Shown here in pieces: positions 20,060 to 32,339 of a DNA stretch of 64,000 nucleotides. The translations under genes and the position numbers were made by a program. Below the pieces are notes generated by a model that was not told where the DNA came from, ran no database searches, and saw only the letters and a list, made by a program, of their open reading frames with translations. How positions within the stretch are numbered: the stretch's first letter is position 1; each line of letters begins with the position of its first letter. The stretch comes from Isochrysis galbana (Eukaryota > Haptophyta > Isochrysidales > Isochrysidaceae): contig CM030932.1 of assembly GCA_018136815.1 (NCBI GenBank), positions 7,265,505 through 7,329,504 on the forward strand, in the 5' to 3' direction.

Positions 20060-22830
20060 CAAGCACAAAATCTTCGCTCGCGCCTTCGGCTCCGGTCGCC
20101 ATGTCGAGTTCTCCCTTGAGAAATCTTCATTGTCCCCGCGTCATGAGCCCGTCTCTTCTTCTTCGGTTCTCGAATCGTACGGGTCGAAGTCCCCGGGAAG
20201 AGAGCCTCGTGGGTCCCCTCCCTTCTTCAAAAGAGAGTCTTTCCGAGCCAGTTCTCCCCTCCTCTCGCCTCTCCGCGCCGACGGTCGAAGTTCCGCCGCC
20301 TCCGCGGCCTCTACTCACACCCCGTCAACTGGAGCTGGAATGGGTCCTCTCGCCTCGTCCGTTGCTCCACCGGCGGCCTTTCCTCTCCTTTCTTTTGCTG
20401 ATCCTTTGCCAAGTATTCCTTCCTCTCTCAATCCCTCTGTGGTTGGTGCTGAAGATGATGTGGGTTCCGTCCGGTCCCTCCCTCCTTTCGAGCCCCCACC
20501 ATATGAAGAGTTTGTTCCACCCCCGTCGACGTACTCGTACCCCAAACGTAACTTCGTTCCACCTCCGACCGCCACCGTCGGGCGCCGCCCAAATCATGGA
20601 CCAACAAGTCCAGATCGAGGCTCTCCGCGGCGCTGTCGACCGCCTTGAGTCCTCTACCCTCCAAGCCGCCCAACGCCACGAAGAATTTCAGCGGGAGGTG
20701 GGGTCTACCTTCAACACGATACTCAAACATTCTACAGGGCCAAGCGGGCACCACGACTTCGTCTCGAGTCGAAACTTCGCCACCGCTTGTGGAAGGAGGA
20801 GACAACTCCATTGGTGCTCCTCAGGCCTCGGTGAAGTTCCCTTCTCAACCTTTGGCCCGCCGCGCCGCTCCTCCATTCTACCGAATTCGATTTCCGATCC
20901 CGGACCCAATACGCCTGTTCCTGTCCCGTCTGCCAAGCCTGTTTCTGATCCCCAACCTCCACCCACCGTCGCGGGCCTCCGTTCGCTTCCAAATCCGGCG
21001 GCTCGGCGCCATCCCGTCGATCCAAGCCTCGCCGGTGATGTTTCTGAGCGAGAGGTCATCCTAGCCTCGTGGAACCAACTGTTTAAGGATGCCGCCTACG
21101 AGGTAGCCTCTCTCTACAGGAAGTCCGACGATTTCGAGCTCATCCACGCCATTCTCACGGCGGCCTCTCTCGAGCCGGCAATGTTTGGCACTACCGCGTG
21201 TTTTTCGAGGAGGAGCACGTGACCAAGTGGGCTCGGAGCCGCTTCTTCCTCGACCGGATCCTCCATCACCAAGTCCGAATGGGCAAAGAGCTTTCCGAGA
21301 TCAAGTTCCCCAAGGGCCTGGCCTCGGACGTCCAGATAGCGGCTACCTCCTGGAATGATTTTCGTCTGTCCTTCATCAAGCCGCTCGAGCGCGCCCTCTC
21401 GCTCGGCTGCGACCACCGTGAAATCTTTACATCCTTGCTAGCGGCCGCCAACTTGTGCACCACCGGCAACCAAAGGATTTACGCCTTCCTCCTCGATCTC
21501 GCCGAAGATCCGGTTCTCTCTCTCAACCCCGCGCTAGCCTGCGACGTGCTTCTCCGCAATGCGACGCCACTTTCGCGGCCAACGTGCCCGGCTTCGCCAA
21601 AGACTCCGCCTCCATGGAGTGGGACCGGCTCGTAGCCGTGAAGCCGGCTCCGATCTCTTAGAGCTATCCAAGAATTTGGTGCGTGCGTACGTCCGCAAGA
21701 TGGGCGACGCGAAGGTGGATGCCACGACGGTCTGGGACCACCCGAACATGTCGCACGATATCAATCAACGATTCGAGTCCATTATCCGGAACGACAAGGT
21801 CGACGCGGCTCGCGGCGTGGATAACGCGACCAAGTTCGGCGAGTGTCTTGCAAAGACCCGCTTCCGCGTCGAGAACCACGAGCTTCCTCGTTCGGCCCTT
21901 TCGTGCGTCAACTTATGCCAGCGCTACCTGAGCCCGTACGAACAGGCCCGTGCTGGCCAACAACAAATGTCGGTCACGGTCGCCGCCGTGACGCCGCCGG
22001 CGAGTACTTCCAAGGCCACAAAGACCGCCAAGGTTGCTAAGGCTGCCTCTAACCCCGCGGACACTACGGCTTCGATGGTCGCCGCCGTCCAAGCGGCGGT
22101 GGCCGAGGCATTAAAATCGCCAAACAACAACTCGAACCGCAAGGCGACTGGCGCTGACAACCGTCGGGCTCCGCCTCCGCCTACGAATTACTCCGCATCG
22201 TCTCCGCTACCGGACGCACTTCTTGACCGTCCTCTCGGCAAAAGCACGTCTTCTCGTCGCCAATGTGACCCCCTCCGAACGGCCTTGGACTTCCGGCCGA
22301 TTCGGGCCTCTCGGAATGGGATCCAGGTAGCTGGTCTCGAGCGCGAGCCCGCTCTGGCAAATTTCTCGTTACGCGGTCACCCGGCCCTTCGCGCGGCGCT
22401 CACGCGCTGCCGTCCCTCGGATGCCACCATGACGGCGCCGCGCCTCGACGACTTAGACCGCGACGTCAAAGAGTGGACCGACGCCAACGGCTGTGCGTAC
22501 TGCGCCTTTCGTCCCCGGCTCCATCGGGTACGCCCGAGGCAGACCTGTGGAAATATGGCACGGGCGACGGAGCTCATAACCCCGTCGTTTGCCAACCATA
22601 CATTCGTTTTCTCTGCGAAGGCGTGGTGGCGAGTGTGGTAACGACCCAGAAGTCCACCGCCGCCTCCGCACGATGGTCGTTCTCCGTCCGGCCCAGTAGG
22701 TCGTCGGCGGGGCCCACGTCCGCGTTGTTACCCCGCTACCAGTCCAGGGTAGTGGGCCCGAACGCCACCCACCAAAAGATCGTATTACGCTACGGCCGGG
22801 TACTTCTACGGCCTCCAACCAGTACCCCAA
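20060..22830 (+). pseudogene. Degenerate gag region of the gypsy element
   Basis: Coding-quality protein is present but jumps between frames. One frame carries PPFEPPPYEEF up to about 20570. A second has a coiled-coil segment (QVQIEALRGAVDRLESS) to about 20760. A third appears until about 20880, followed by SEREVILASWNQLFKDAAYE to about 21190. Another gives VTKWARSRFFLDRILHHQVR to about 21555, then AANVPGFAKDSASMEWDR, then RAYVRKMGDAKVDATTVWD to about 22240. At least four frame changes are needed, so the gag is inactive or the assembly is poor next to the gap. A Cys-containing segment near 22490-22620 may be the remains of a nucleocapsid knuckle. Confidence 0.7.
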
Positions 22831-25800
22831 GATTCCCCAAGTTCTAGACAAGCCCTGCCACCTCCATCCCCCTCTTTCTCCTGCCTCCTCGCCGATTGCC
22901 CCTACTTCTCCCAAGGCCGATGATACCATCCTGATTCTCGATATCACGCACGAGTCCTCCAAACCAAGTCAACCGCTGCCGCTTCTATATCAACTCAAGC
23001 CGCTGAACCGCTACTCCACGCCACTTCCCAAGCATCCCCAGTCCAAGACCTCACGGTCTACGAAAGTCCAGCCGCCGCAGGCCCAATCCAACCCTCAATC
23101 TCTCAAATCAAATTTCGCATGTCCGAGCCACAAAACGTCTCCCGAGTACGAGTCCGAGTCCAAGTCACGTTCAGAATTACCCTCTTCGTCTTACGCCACC
23201 GCGAGCCCATCTACGAGTCTGAGCCCAGTCCAGTCATCACCGGTATCACCAGTCTCCATCCCTACGACGATGGAGACGCAGTTCCCCGGTTCTTCCCCAC
23301 TTTCTTTCGAGTCCGAGTCCGAACCTGTTTTGAGCAAACCCCGTTCTGAGCCATCCGAGTCCGAGTCCGAGTCCGAGTTTACAACGTCACCGAGTCCTAC
23401 CACGCGGTCGACCGCAGGATTAACGGAGCTCCAGCCACCCACTGAGCCTCCGACGACCACTCCTTCCGGGGGAGTGTTCACCTTCGGTCCTCCGCGCCCC
23501 GAGTCCGAGTCATTTGGAATCTCCGGTCACGTCCAGAATTCCAACCATACCCGAGCCCCGTTTCACGAGCCACCGCGTATTGAGTCCAAACACAAGCTGA
23601 CGCCGGAGCCCTCGGCGACAGCCACTGTGTCCTTGTCCGAGCCACCGTTCCGAGTCTCGCCGCAGCCGGCCTGCCACTCCAGCAAGCTGCACGCTGCCGA
23701 GCCGATCCCTTCCGTTTCCGTTCCGAGTCCGAGTCCAATCGCACAAGACAGTGCATCCCGAGCCCGCGTAATCAAGCCCGTCACCGAGTCCGAGTTTACG
23801 GCCGCACCGAGCCAACCGGTGCTGGCCACCATGCCCCTATCGTCATCACAAGCTTCCGCCTCGTCCTCATCGACGGTTGCGACGGCAGGGGGCTTCACTT
23901 TTGGGCCGGCCCCGTCCGTTCCCATTTCGAAAGTTAGCCCTGTTTTTGGCGTCCAGCACGCCAGAAACAACGAGTCCGAGTCCGAGTACAAATCAACGTC
24001 ACCGCGGAGCCCGCGGTCGACCACCGGCGTTCCCACGCCACCCCATCAACCGAGAGCCATGGAGGAGCTGGCACAGCCGTCTCCTAGCCCCTCTCAAGTC
24101 GCTGAGTCTTCCGAGTTCGAGTCTGAGTCAACCGTAATTTCAGCGGTCCATCCACCCGCTAGCCCGAGCCAAGTCCTCCGAAGAATGCTTCGCATTGCAA
24201 AACCTCTTCGGCCACCACCCACGCCAGCCGCTGCCGCAGAGCCACAACCCTGGCCTCAGCCTTCCCCGCAGCCGGCTTCTACGACAGCCACGTCCCTTCT
24301 TTCGCCGGCGCCGACCCCGCCGACGACAGATTGCAACGAAGTCGATGCCTGGCCCGATTCCTCTTCCGACGTGACCATGGAGAGGGACCACAACTCCCTT
24401 GCACGTCGAGGAACGACCGCCTCCCAAACCGAGCTTCTACGCCCATTGAGCCAGTACAACCGAGTCTCTAAGCAATGCCCTTCACGCCTCTCATCGGTGG
24501 TGTCGCAGCCGCGGCGTCCGTCGCCGCAATCCGACACCCCACCTCTCCGAGCTTGGTCGTCGATCCCGTCCTCCGAGCCCGTTTCCACGTCGTCGATATC
24601 CGAGTCTTCTTTCATTCGTCCTACGTCGCCGCGGCCACCGGTTGCAGCCTCCAAGCACAGCCTGCCTCTCGATACCACTGCCAACGCCATCATGCGCGTG
24701 GCAGCGATCAATGCGTCCGCGATCCAGTCCTTCGATTCCTCTCAAAACAACTCCGATGTCGGCACCCGCGATGATACCCCGTCACCCGCTCTCCACGCTC
24801 TCGCCTCTCTTCGTGCACGAGCGAGCGGCTCTGCGGTGGTATTGCCTCGGCACCTGACGGAGGCAGCCCAAGAACTTCGCCGGCCTCGCAATGGCACCCT
24901 AGCCTCGCCTGCCGCCGCGCTACCCAAGCACTTCGATGAGCTTTGCGCCGAGCTCACGAAGATGAATCAACGAGTCCAAGACGGGCTGACGTCTGGCTGT
25001 CACGCACCACGCGTTCTCGTCGTCGGCGAGACGAGCGGCGTCGTCTCCTCGATGTTCCTACTCGCCGGAGCTGATGTGGCTACGTGCGATTTGTATCCTT
25101 CCGAGATTGATTACGTGCCCCACTTCCAAGGCGACGCGCTTCATGTCCAAAACCTAGGTTGGGACCTGGTCATCGCCCACCCGCCCTGCACGTACCTCTC
25201 CGCCGTCAGTAGCCAATGGCTTTCACAAGAACCCGGACGTCGTGCCGCTCTTGAGTCGGCCGCCCGCGTCTTCAAGTCAATGGCCTCCGCCACTGCTCCG
25301 TTTGTAGCGGTTGAAAACCCTCGGATGCATGCGGAAGCTCGCCGTTTAGTCGGGGGGTTGACCCCGACCCAAGTCGTCCAACCCTGGGAGCACGGCACTG
25401 GACACCAGAAAGCCACGGGGTTGTACCTCACCAAAGGGCTGCCGCCCCTCCAGCCAACCTGCGTCGTGGATGGCCGTGAGTCGGCCATGGCTAACCTCTC
25501 TCCTTCACCGCACCGTGGCGCTCTCCGCAGCCGCACCTACGTCGGCGTAGCTGGAGCGATGGCGATCCATTGGATGCCTGTTCTTCTTCGATATTTGAGC
25601 CAACAGGGAGACCAGGCATCGACGAAGAAACTGTCCGCGTTGGAGCTACTCGCTTGCGCGCGGCGCAGCCTATTGGACCGGCCTTCACTAAGTTCAACCG
25701 AGGCTACCGCCTACGAGCCGTGGTCGGCTCTTCATCGTTATGAGAGGGGGAGGGAATCTAGTGAAGTTTCTTCCGACCCCGTTGTTTCCCGTCCAGCTAC

Positions 25801-28800
25801 TCCCGAGACAAACAACCACGAAGACCAAAAAGAAACCCACGATAACTACGACAACGACACGCCACTCTACGCCTCCGAGTCTACTCTCCACGACCCATTC
25901 TCTCCATGGACCGCCCCGCCTCCGGCACGCGCGAGCTCGCCGCGTCCGACGACGCCGACGACTCTCCGGAAGCGGCGCCAACAATGGCAATCATTCGGAG
26001 TGAACGGGGACCCGAAATGGTCCAACGTCACGCTCGAAACCGCTGACGAAATAAGAGCGCAAGCTCTAGCCGGACGAGGCGCCGACGAGGAATCCGACCT
26101 CGCCGCTGCCGTCCGAGCGCCAATCGAGTTCGTGGAAGCCAAAGGCATCCGCGCCGAAGAGTTAGCCTCACTAGTTCGAAGACCCAAGACAGAAGCCCAA
26201 GCCCGTCTCGAGAAAGATTGGGAAAAGATGTCCGACCACCCGAGGCACCCCACCGACAAGAGAGGCCTGGGCTACACTAGCCCCAAGCTATCACCCTGCC
26301 CCTCTACCCACGAGGACGACGCCTCTAGGCCCTATGCCACGATAGCGGCAGTCGGAGTACCCGAAGAGACGACGTCCACTTTGACGAAGAATTCACCCGA
26401 GCAACCACTCTGTCGACCAACCCTGTCCCCGTCCGACACCATCGCATACGTGACCGCGCACCGACCGGAGAGTGTCGTGGATACCCTGCCCTCAGCTTAC
26501 CCAAGGCATTGTCTATATGTTCGAGATCTAATGGTCTGCCGCTCCGGCGAGGCTACCAGCAAAGAAGGAGTCATCTTAGCCGACTCCGCCCTCACGGTCA
26601 ACAGCACCCTCGCTGACACCGGAGCTGGCCCGTCGGTCGTGACCACTTCCCTCTTGTCCGGCCTACCCAACGACGCATGCGTCGAGCGGCTGCCACAAGC
26701 CGTGGTGACACCGCTTCACGGTCCGGACGGCCTACCTCTTATCACGCGAGGCAAGGCTCGAATCGTCTTCTCCGTCGGCGGATTTCTCTTTCGTCATACG
26801 TTCATGGTGATTGAAGGCAACCCGATGCTGCTGCTCGGGAACGACTTCTTAGCCACGCACGCCGCTTCGATTCAGCTCGCCTCCGACAGCGCGGACGGCT
26901 CTATCACTCTCGGTGCTCCATCCACGGTGGCTCCTCTTGGGGTTAATGGCAGTCCAAGCCCCGACGCCCCGCCGATCTTTCGCGTCTCGACGTCACCGAT
27001 AGCGATGGTCCCTGTCAGCCTGACTTGTGCACAAGTCTGTCCGACCTCCGCGAACCCAATTACGACTGACTTCTTCCGAGGGCCGCAGGCCGCCGAAAAC
27101 GACAACCAGCTAGTCTCCGAGCCTCTCTTCAACACGGCCGATGAGTTTGCCGCCAAAGCGCCGGCATCATGTGGCTCCGAGTACCTCCTATATACCCACG
27201 AACCTATCACGATCCCGGCCTATCATCGGGCAACGTTTCACGTCCGAATTCCACTAGCTCTTCGAGAACACGAAGATTGCGCCATGCTCGTGGACCGACT
27301 ACCTACGCGTGAAACGATCGATAGCTCTCCTCTCGTCATCCCTCAAGTAGAGAGGCCGAACTCCAACCACACCATCGCGATTACGGTGGTCAATACTGAC
27401 CCCAAACCTCTACATCTTCCGTCGTTCCATCCTGTAGCTTCGTTACAGGTTCGATTCAAGATTCACGCTGGAACTTATCGCCGCGTCGGTGACGTTAACT
27501 CGCCGGATGTGATTGAGTCGCTCGACGAGGACCAATGTAAGCTCCTCGAGGCAGCCAAGATCGACCCCGAGGGCCGTCTCTCGATGCCCCAACGTGAACA
27601 AGTTCGTCGTCTACTGGCCCGACGTATCGCTGCTTTCGCAATTGACCCGACCAACCCGAATCACACTCACGTGATGGAGGTAGAGCTACCGCTCAACCCC
27701 GGAGTCGAAGCTCACCGCCACGCACCGTCTAGAGTTGGACGAGAGGGTGAGAAGATCATAGAGGACGAAGTTTGCAAGATGGAGTCCGCGGGTATCATCA
27801 GGAAATCAAACTCGTCGTGGGCCTCTCGAGTCGTGCTGGTCACTAAGAAGGATGGCTCAGTACGTTTCTGCGTAGATTACCGCGACGTCAACTCCAAGCT
27901 TCGTCTAGAGGACAGCCCTCTTCCCCTCACGGTAGAAGCCATCGACCGATTGTCGTCCGGCCAAGGCAACCTTGATTCTCTATTCCTTTGCACCCTGGAC
28001 CTGGCATCTGGTTTCTGGGGTATACCGATCAAAGAGTCCGATAAACATATCACCGCGTTCACTACTCATCGCGGCAAGTACGAGTTCAATTACTTGCCTT
28101 TTGGTGTTCAATCCGGTCCCTCGTATATGTGCCGCCTCATGGACGCCGTTCTCGGTGGGCTGGCATGGGAGATTTGTATGCCATACTTGGATGATGTCGG
28201 CGCCTGGTCGACAGGCGTAGGTGACTCGCTGCAGGCCAGGGAAGAGTCGTCATTCCAACAAATGTTACACCGTCTTGATCTTGTCTTGGAACGTCTCATC
28301 TGGGCGGGCCTCACTTGCAAGATGTCGAAATGCGTTTTCTTCGCCACCTCGGCTGAATATCTCGGCCACGTTGTTTCGCGTGAGGGTCTTCGGATGGATC
28401 CCAAGAAAGTGGAAGCCGTCTCAAAAATCGACCCTACCCAAATCAACTCGATCGAAGCCGTCCGTTCTTTCCTTGGGCTGTGCTCGTACTACCGCCGTTT
28501 TATACGCCGTTTTGCGATCCGTGCAGCGCCGTTAACCGCTCTCACGCGGAAAGGGTGCGATGTCCCGGTCGAGTCGCAAACAGAAGCCTGTCGCCAGGCT
28601 ATCGAAGATCTCAAGCAAGCTATCTGTGAAGAACCCGTACTCGCACCTCCTCGAGACGACCGTCCTTTCCTCGTTAAGACCGACGGTGCTAGCAAGCTCG
28701 GCATCGCCGGCGTCCTTGCTCAGAAAGACGACGAAGGGAGAGAGCGCGTTGTTGCATACTACGGTCGTAGTTTGAGTCCGGCTGAGCGCCATTGGACAGT

Positions 28801-30901
28801 TACTGAAATCGAACTTCTAGCAGCGCTAGAATCGATCCGAAATTGGAGGCCTTATCTTTGGGGTCGCCACTTCACCCTCGTCGTAGACCATTCAGCTTTG
28901 CGCTGGCTTCACACGATGAAAGATCAAGTCACCGGTGGTCCAGCCTCGCGCCTCATGCGATGGGTCCTAAAGCTAGCCGAATATCGATTCGACGTCGTGC
29001 ACAAACCTGGAGTCACTCACTGGGACGCCGACGGCTTGTCCCGCTTAGTTGCTCTCGAGCCCGACCACGATCCTCTCCACCACGAGGAGAGTGAGGTCCA
29101 TTCTTTCGATTCTTTTGAAATTAACGACATAGTTGCCGCCGCGGTTACTTCATCCACCCTCACTGCTCGCCGCCAACAAGCAAACGATAGGCTCGCTCGT
29201 CAAGCATCGGAATCTTCGGAGTCGATTACCTCCTCGTATCTCGATGTGGGCGTGCCTCATGCCGACGAATTGCGTCAAGCGCTCTCTACCGACGAGTTCG
29301 CTAGCTCGATCATTTCTGAACTCGAGTCGATCCTTCCGAAAGCTTCCTCTTCGATCGACTCTAGCTCGTCGTCGAAGAAAAGGTCCCGATTCCTGCTTCG
29401 CGATGGCCTACTCTACTACCGCTCCTCAGAGGCGGAAGAGGCTCCTCTTCGTTTATACATTCCGGAGTCCCTTCGTGACACGTACCTCCGCGCCTACCAT
29501 GACCACCTTGGTCACCCAGGTGCGACAAGGATGACTACCCTACTTCGTTCTCGAGTTTACTGGCCTGGCCTATCCGCCTCTGTATCGGAGTACGTTCGAG
29601 AGTGCCATGAATGCACTCTTGGCAAACCGTTACCGCGACCGCTCGCCCATCCATCCGGTCTTTCTATCGGATCCTATCCTTTCGACGTCGTCTATTGCGA
29701 TATTCTTTCGATGGCTCCCACCCACGATTTCGTATCCGGCCGCTCCGGTTTTGATAAGCTGATTGTTTTCGTCGATTCTCTCTCTCGTTGGATTGAAGCT
29801 GAGCCTTGCAACGGTAACCCCTCGTCCGCAAAATGTCTGGACGTCTTCATGCGTCTCATCGTATCTCGTTATGGAGTCCCTCGCCAACTTCGAACCGACG
29901 CCGGCTCGAATCTTTGCTCTCGGTTAGTGGACCTAATTCTCAAAGCGACTGGCACGGACTTGAGCACTACTGAAGCCTATCGCCACGAAGGCGTAGGGCT
30001 AGTGGAAAGAGCTCAACAAACTCTCCTCACGATGACTCGAGTCTCCAATGAAGGCGGCGCCCATTGGGTCGACCACCTTCCGTTTCTTCTCATGTCTATG
30101 CGAGCGACCGCCGGTCGCGTCGTACCCAAGTCACCCGCGGCTATCTTGTTTGGTCGGGAGCTTCGTCTTCCTGCTCAACTTGCTGACCCTGCTCCTGTCC
30201 TGGAGTTGCTTCCAACTAGGCCTCCGTCCGATGCCGTCACTTACGCTACCGAGCTCAATAAGAAGCTTCTCGAGTCGTGGCGTTCCGCCCTCGAAAGTAC
30301 TCAAGAAGCTCAACGCGAATCGATGCGCTCCGCCTCTCAAAAGTCTAAACTCGGTGTCACCTTCAAACCAGGAGACAGAGTTTGTCGTCGAATCCCTGGC
30401 CACGCCAACAAACTTCAATATCTCTACTCCGGTCCCTACCGAGTAGAAGAAGCAATCTCGGCCACTCGCTACCGTCTACGCGACCTCGAAAATCGTCAAG
30501 TCAAGGACGAAGTTCACATCTCCAACCTCCGTCCGTACTTCACCGTCACCGATTCGTCTCCGCTCACCGACGATGAGTACTTGGTTGAAGAGTTGCTCGA
30601 TCGCAAGGGCGATGGAGTTTCATTCAAGTATCTCGTCAAATGGCGCGGCTATCCTCGTTCTGAAGCTACTTGGGAGTCTCGAATTGAGTTGCTTCGGCGT
30701 TGTGCTGATCTAGTTGAGTCGTACGACACCACTTTCGACCGCCGTCCGGTTCAACCCCAAGCTCACTCCGCTGTAGACTCCTCTTCAAGTCCAAGCTCAA
30801 GTTCCCAATCCAATCAAGTTATTCCACGTCGAATTCAAGAGACAAGTCGTACTCCTCCTGATCTGCCTTCGAGTCGTACTCGTTCTCGTTCACGTTCGTA
30901 G
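22831..30901 (+). CDS. pol: Gypsy pol polyprotein with methyltransferase-like domain
   Basis: The first ATG is at 23270 (2,543 codons), but the same frame is open from at least 22831 and still looks coding, so the true start or gag-pol junction is upstream. From codon 1 at 23270 there is a Ser/Pro-rich extension with SESESES blocks (GAGTCC hexamers), then a DNA cytosine methyltransferase-like domain at about residues 578-775. An aspartic protease follows with DTGAGPS near 1115. The reverse transcriptase has FCVDYRDVN, FGVQSGPSYM and the catalytic YLDDV near 1638. RNase H shows TDGASKLGIAG near 1803. The integrase has an H2C2 zinc finger near 2078-2120 and acidic catalytic residues near 2142, 2208 and 2244. 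A chromodomain is at about 2435-2488 (YLVEELLD...YLVKWRGY). All catalytic motifs look intact, unlike gag. The protein would be cut by its own protease and copies the element in cytoplasmic particles and nucleus. Confidence 0.92.
25001..25592 (+). other. Cytosine-DNA-methyltransferase-like domain within pol
   Basis: Within the pol frame, about 200 residues show the layout of C5-cytosine methyltransferases of the phage-associated kind. A motif I-like segment (RVLVVGETSGVVSSMFLLAG) leads to CDLYPSE. The next block is GDALHVQNLGWDLVIAHPPC, whose PPC cysteine (residue 640 from the 23270 ATG, bases 25187-25189) is in the position of the catalytic Cys of motif IV. VENPRMH follows (Glu 682, motif VI-like), then HQKATGLYLTKGLPPLQPT. 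The closing RSRTYVGVAGAMAIHW resembles the C-terminal GN/GxA motif. The substrate-recognition part is short. Family assignment rests on motif order and spacing that I can see; activity is inferred. Confidence 0.75.
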
Positions 30902-31145
30902 CGCTAAGTCGACCGGAAGTGGATGATTAGCGTCGCGTCAGCGCCTGACCCAGCGCAACTGCCCGAGCAAAACTCCTGTAAAAGGGAGAACGTGGTAGGA
31001 CGTGACGTACGAAATCGGGGGCCGCCGCGCTAAGCTGCCGATTTTGTGCTCGCTTTGGATCCATGGGTTAATCCTCCTCCTCTAGGTCTCTCGTCTCGTA
31101 TGGTCAAATGAACTCTTTTGGCTCGACATCGGGAGACGTCTCGAT

Positions 31146-31158
31146 TTAAGTCGGGGGG
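31146..31158 (+). other. Polypurine-like tract of the gypsy element
   Basis: TTAAGTCGGGGGG lies directly before TGTTG. A G-rich tract followed by TG is the usual plus-strand priming site and LTR start. It is 245 bases after the pol stop. Confidence 0.6.
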
Positions 31159-32330
31159 TGTTGTATTCCTGCCCATCTGAAGGCTGTAGGCATGAATATT
31201 CGTGTAAGGTACGCGCTCACAATTACAATTGAACAGTTCCCCGTGTTGCCACTGACGCACAAGACACACAGATTCGGATTCCCCATGGTCTCAAGTCCAG
31301 GTTTGCCGATTTTGATCTCGAAATTTGCGATTCGAATTTTGTTTTTGCTGTTACTATAATTGTTGGCTCGTTTAAGGTAATAAACCGGCATGACTTCGAC
31401 TTCTCGTTCTGCAGTCGCTCTGCGAGACTCTCTCTCTCTCTCTCCGTCCGCCTCTCCTCGGCCGACGGTAGGAAGATTCGTCCAAAACATTCTCCGGTCC
31501 CAAGATATCTCGTGGGGGGTCTCTCCGCGCTCCGCGAGGGAAAGGACGCGATCTCGCTCCGAGATCGGCCTCGCGCCCTCCCACGCTGCCCCGCCGTGCC
31601 CTCGGTCCCTCGCCCCCCCCCGCGGCAGGTTCTTTCCCTCGGCGTGCCATCCGTCGCTTCCGGCCGTTATATTATCCCCCCCCGCGCGAGGTTCTTCTCC
31701 TCCGTGCGCGGTTCGTTTCCTCCGGCCGTCGTTCGTTCCCCCCCCGCGCGCGTTATTCCCCCCCTTCGCTTCGATTCCTCTCGCGATTCCTTCGATGATT
31801 GCCTTCATCTCGTCCGTTCTTCTTCGCGATTCTCGCGGAGGGGGCACCGACGTTTAACGTTAGTTTCGCCGTGGTTTCGGTAAAAGAAAGGTAGAACGAA
31901 TGGCACGCGCCTCGCGTCTCGCGTCTTGTTTCGTCGCCCTTTGCTCGTCTCTTGTCTAGAAGGTCTCTCCGCACATCGCCTTCTTCCCCCGCGCGAGTTT
32001 GGATCTCTCCTCGACCCTCCGCGTTGGCTTAAGCGGACGAGTTTCGCTTTAACGATAGTCCGAACCCTTCGTTTGCGTAGTTATGCGCTCTCGTTCCGTA
32101 TTTCTTCGCGCATGGCGATCGATCGCGACCTCAGCCTTCGCCGCGCGGGAGGGGTTTGTTTATCGAATGATTCCGGAGTGTTTACGTTAGTTTTCTGAGC
32201 CCAAGGACTTTGGTTTTTGGGTTTCTAGTGAGTGTTTTTGTAGCAACTTCGTCGAGTCCCTCCGTGTTCCCAAGCGAGTCCCCCCCGAGTTCCCGAGTCT
32301 ATACCCCGAGTCAACGAGTCAATACAAGTC
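31159..32330 (+). repeat. Probable 3' LTR of the gypsy element
   Basis: This starts with TGTTGTATTCC after the polypurine tract. It contains no coherent coding frame, an AT-containing segment near 31665 (GTTATATTATCC) that could be a core promoter, and long pyrimidine stretches. The right end is estimated where GAGTC-rich sequence stops (near 32330), because the paired 5' LTR is not in the window. Confidence 0.5.
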
Positions 32331-32339
32331 AAGCACGCG

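Larger units (their letters stand above)
20026..32330 (+). mobile_element. Ty3/gypsy chromovirus-like LTR retrotransposon
   Basis: The order is a broken gag (about 20060-22830), then a long pol frame with an N-terminal extension and methyltransferase-like domain. Protease, reverse transcriptase, RNase H, integrase and chromodomain follow. A polypurine-like tract with six G (31146-31158) is followed by TGTTGTATTCC at 31159, the expected start of a 3' LTR. The order RT-RH-INT-chromodomain defines the chromovirus branch of Ty3/gypsy. The 5' LTR is not visible and presumably lies in the adjoining gap. The 3' LTR end near 32330 is an estimate. Confidence 0.9.

Noticed and set aside
22453-22962. 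Minus ORF of 169 codons within the gypsy element
   Set aside because: Antisense to the gag/pol region, where the plus strand carries recognisable coding pieces.
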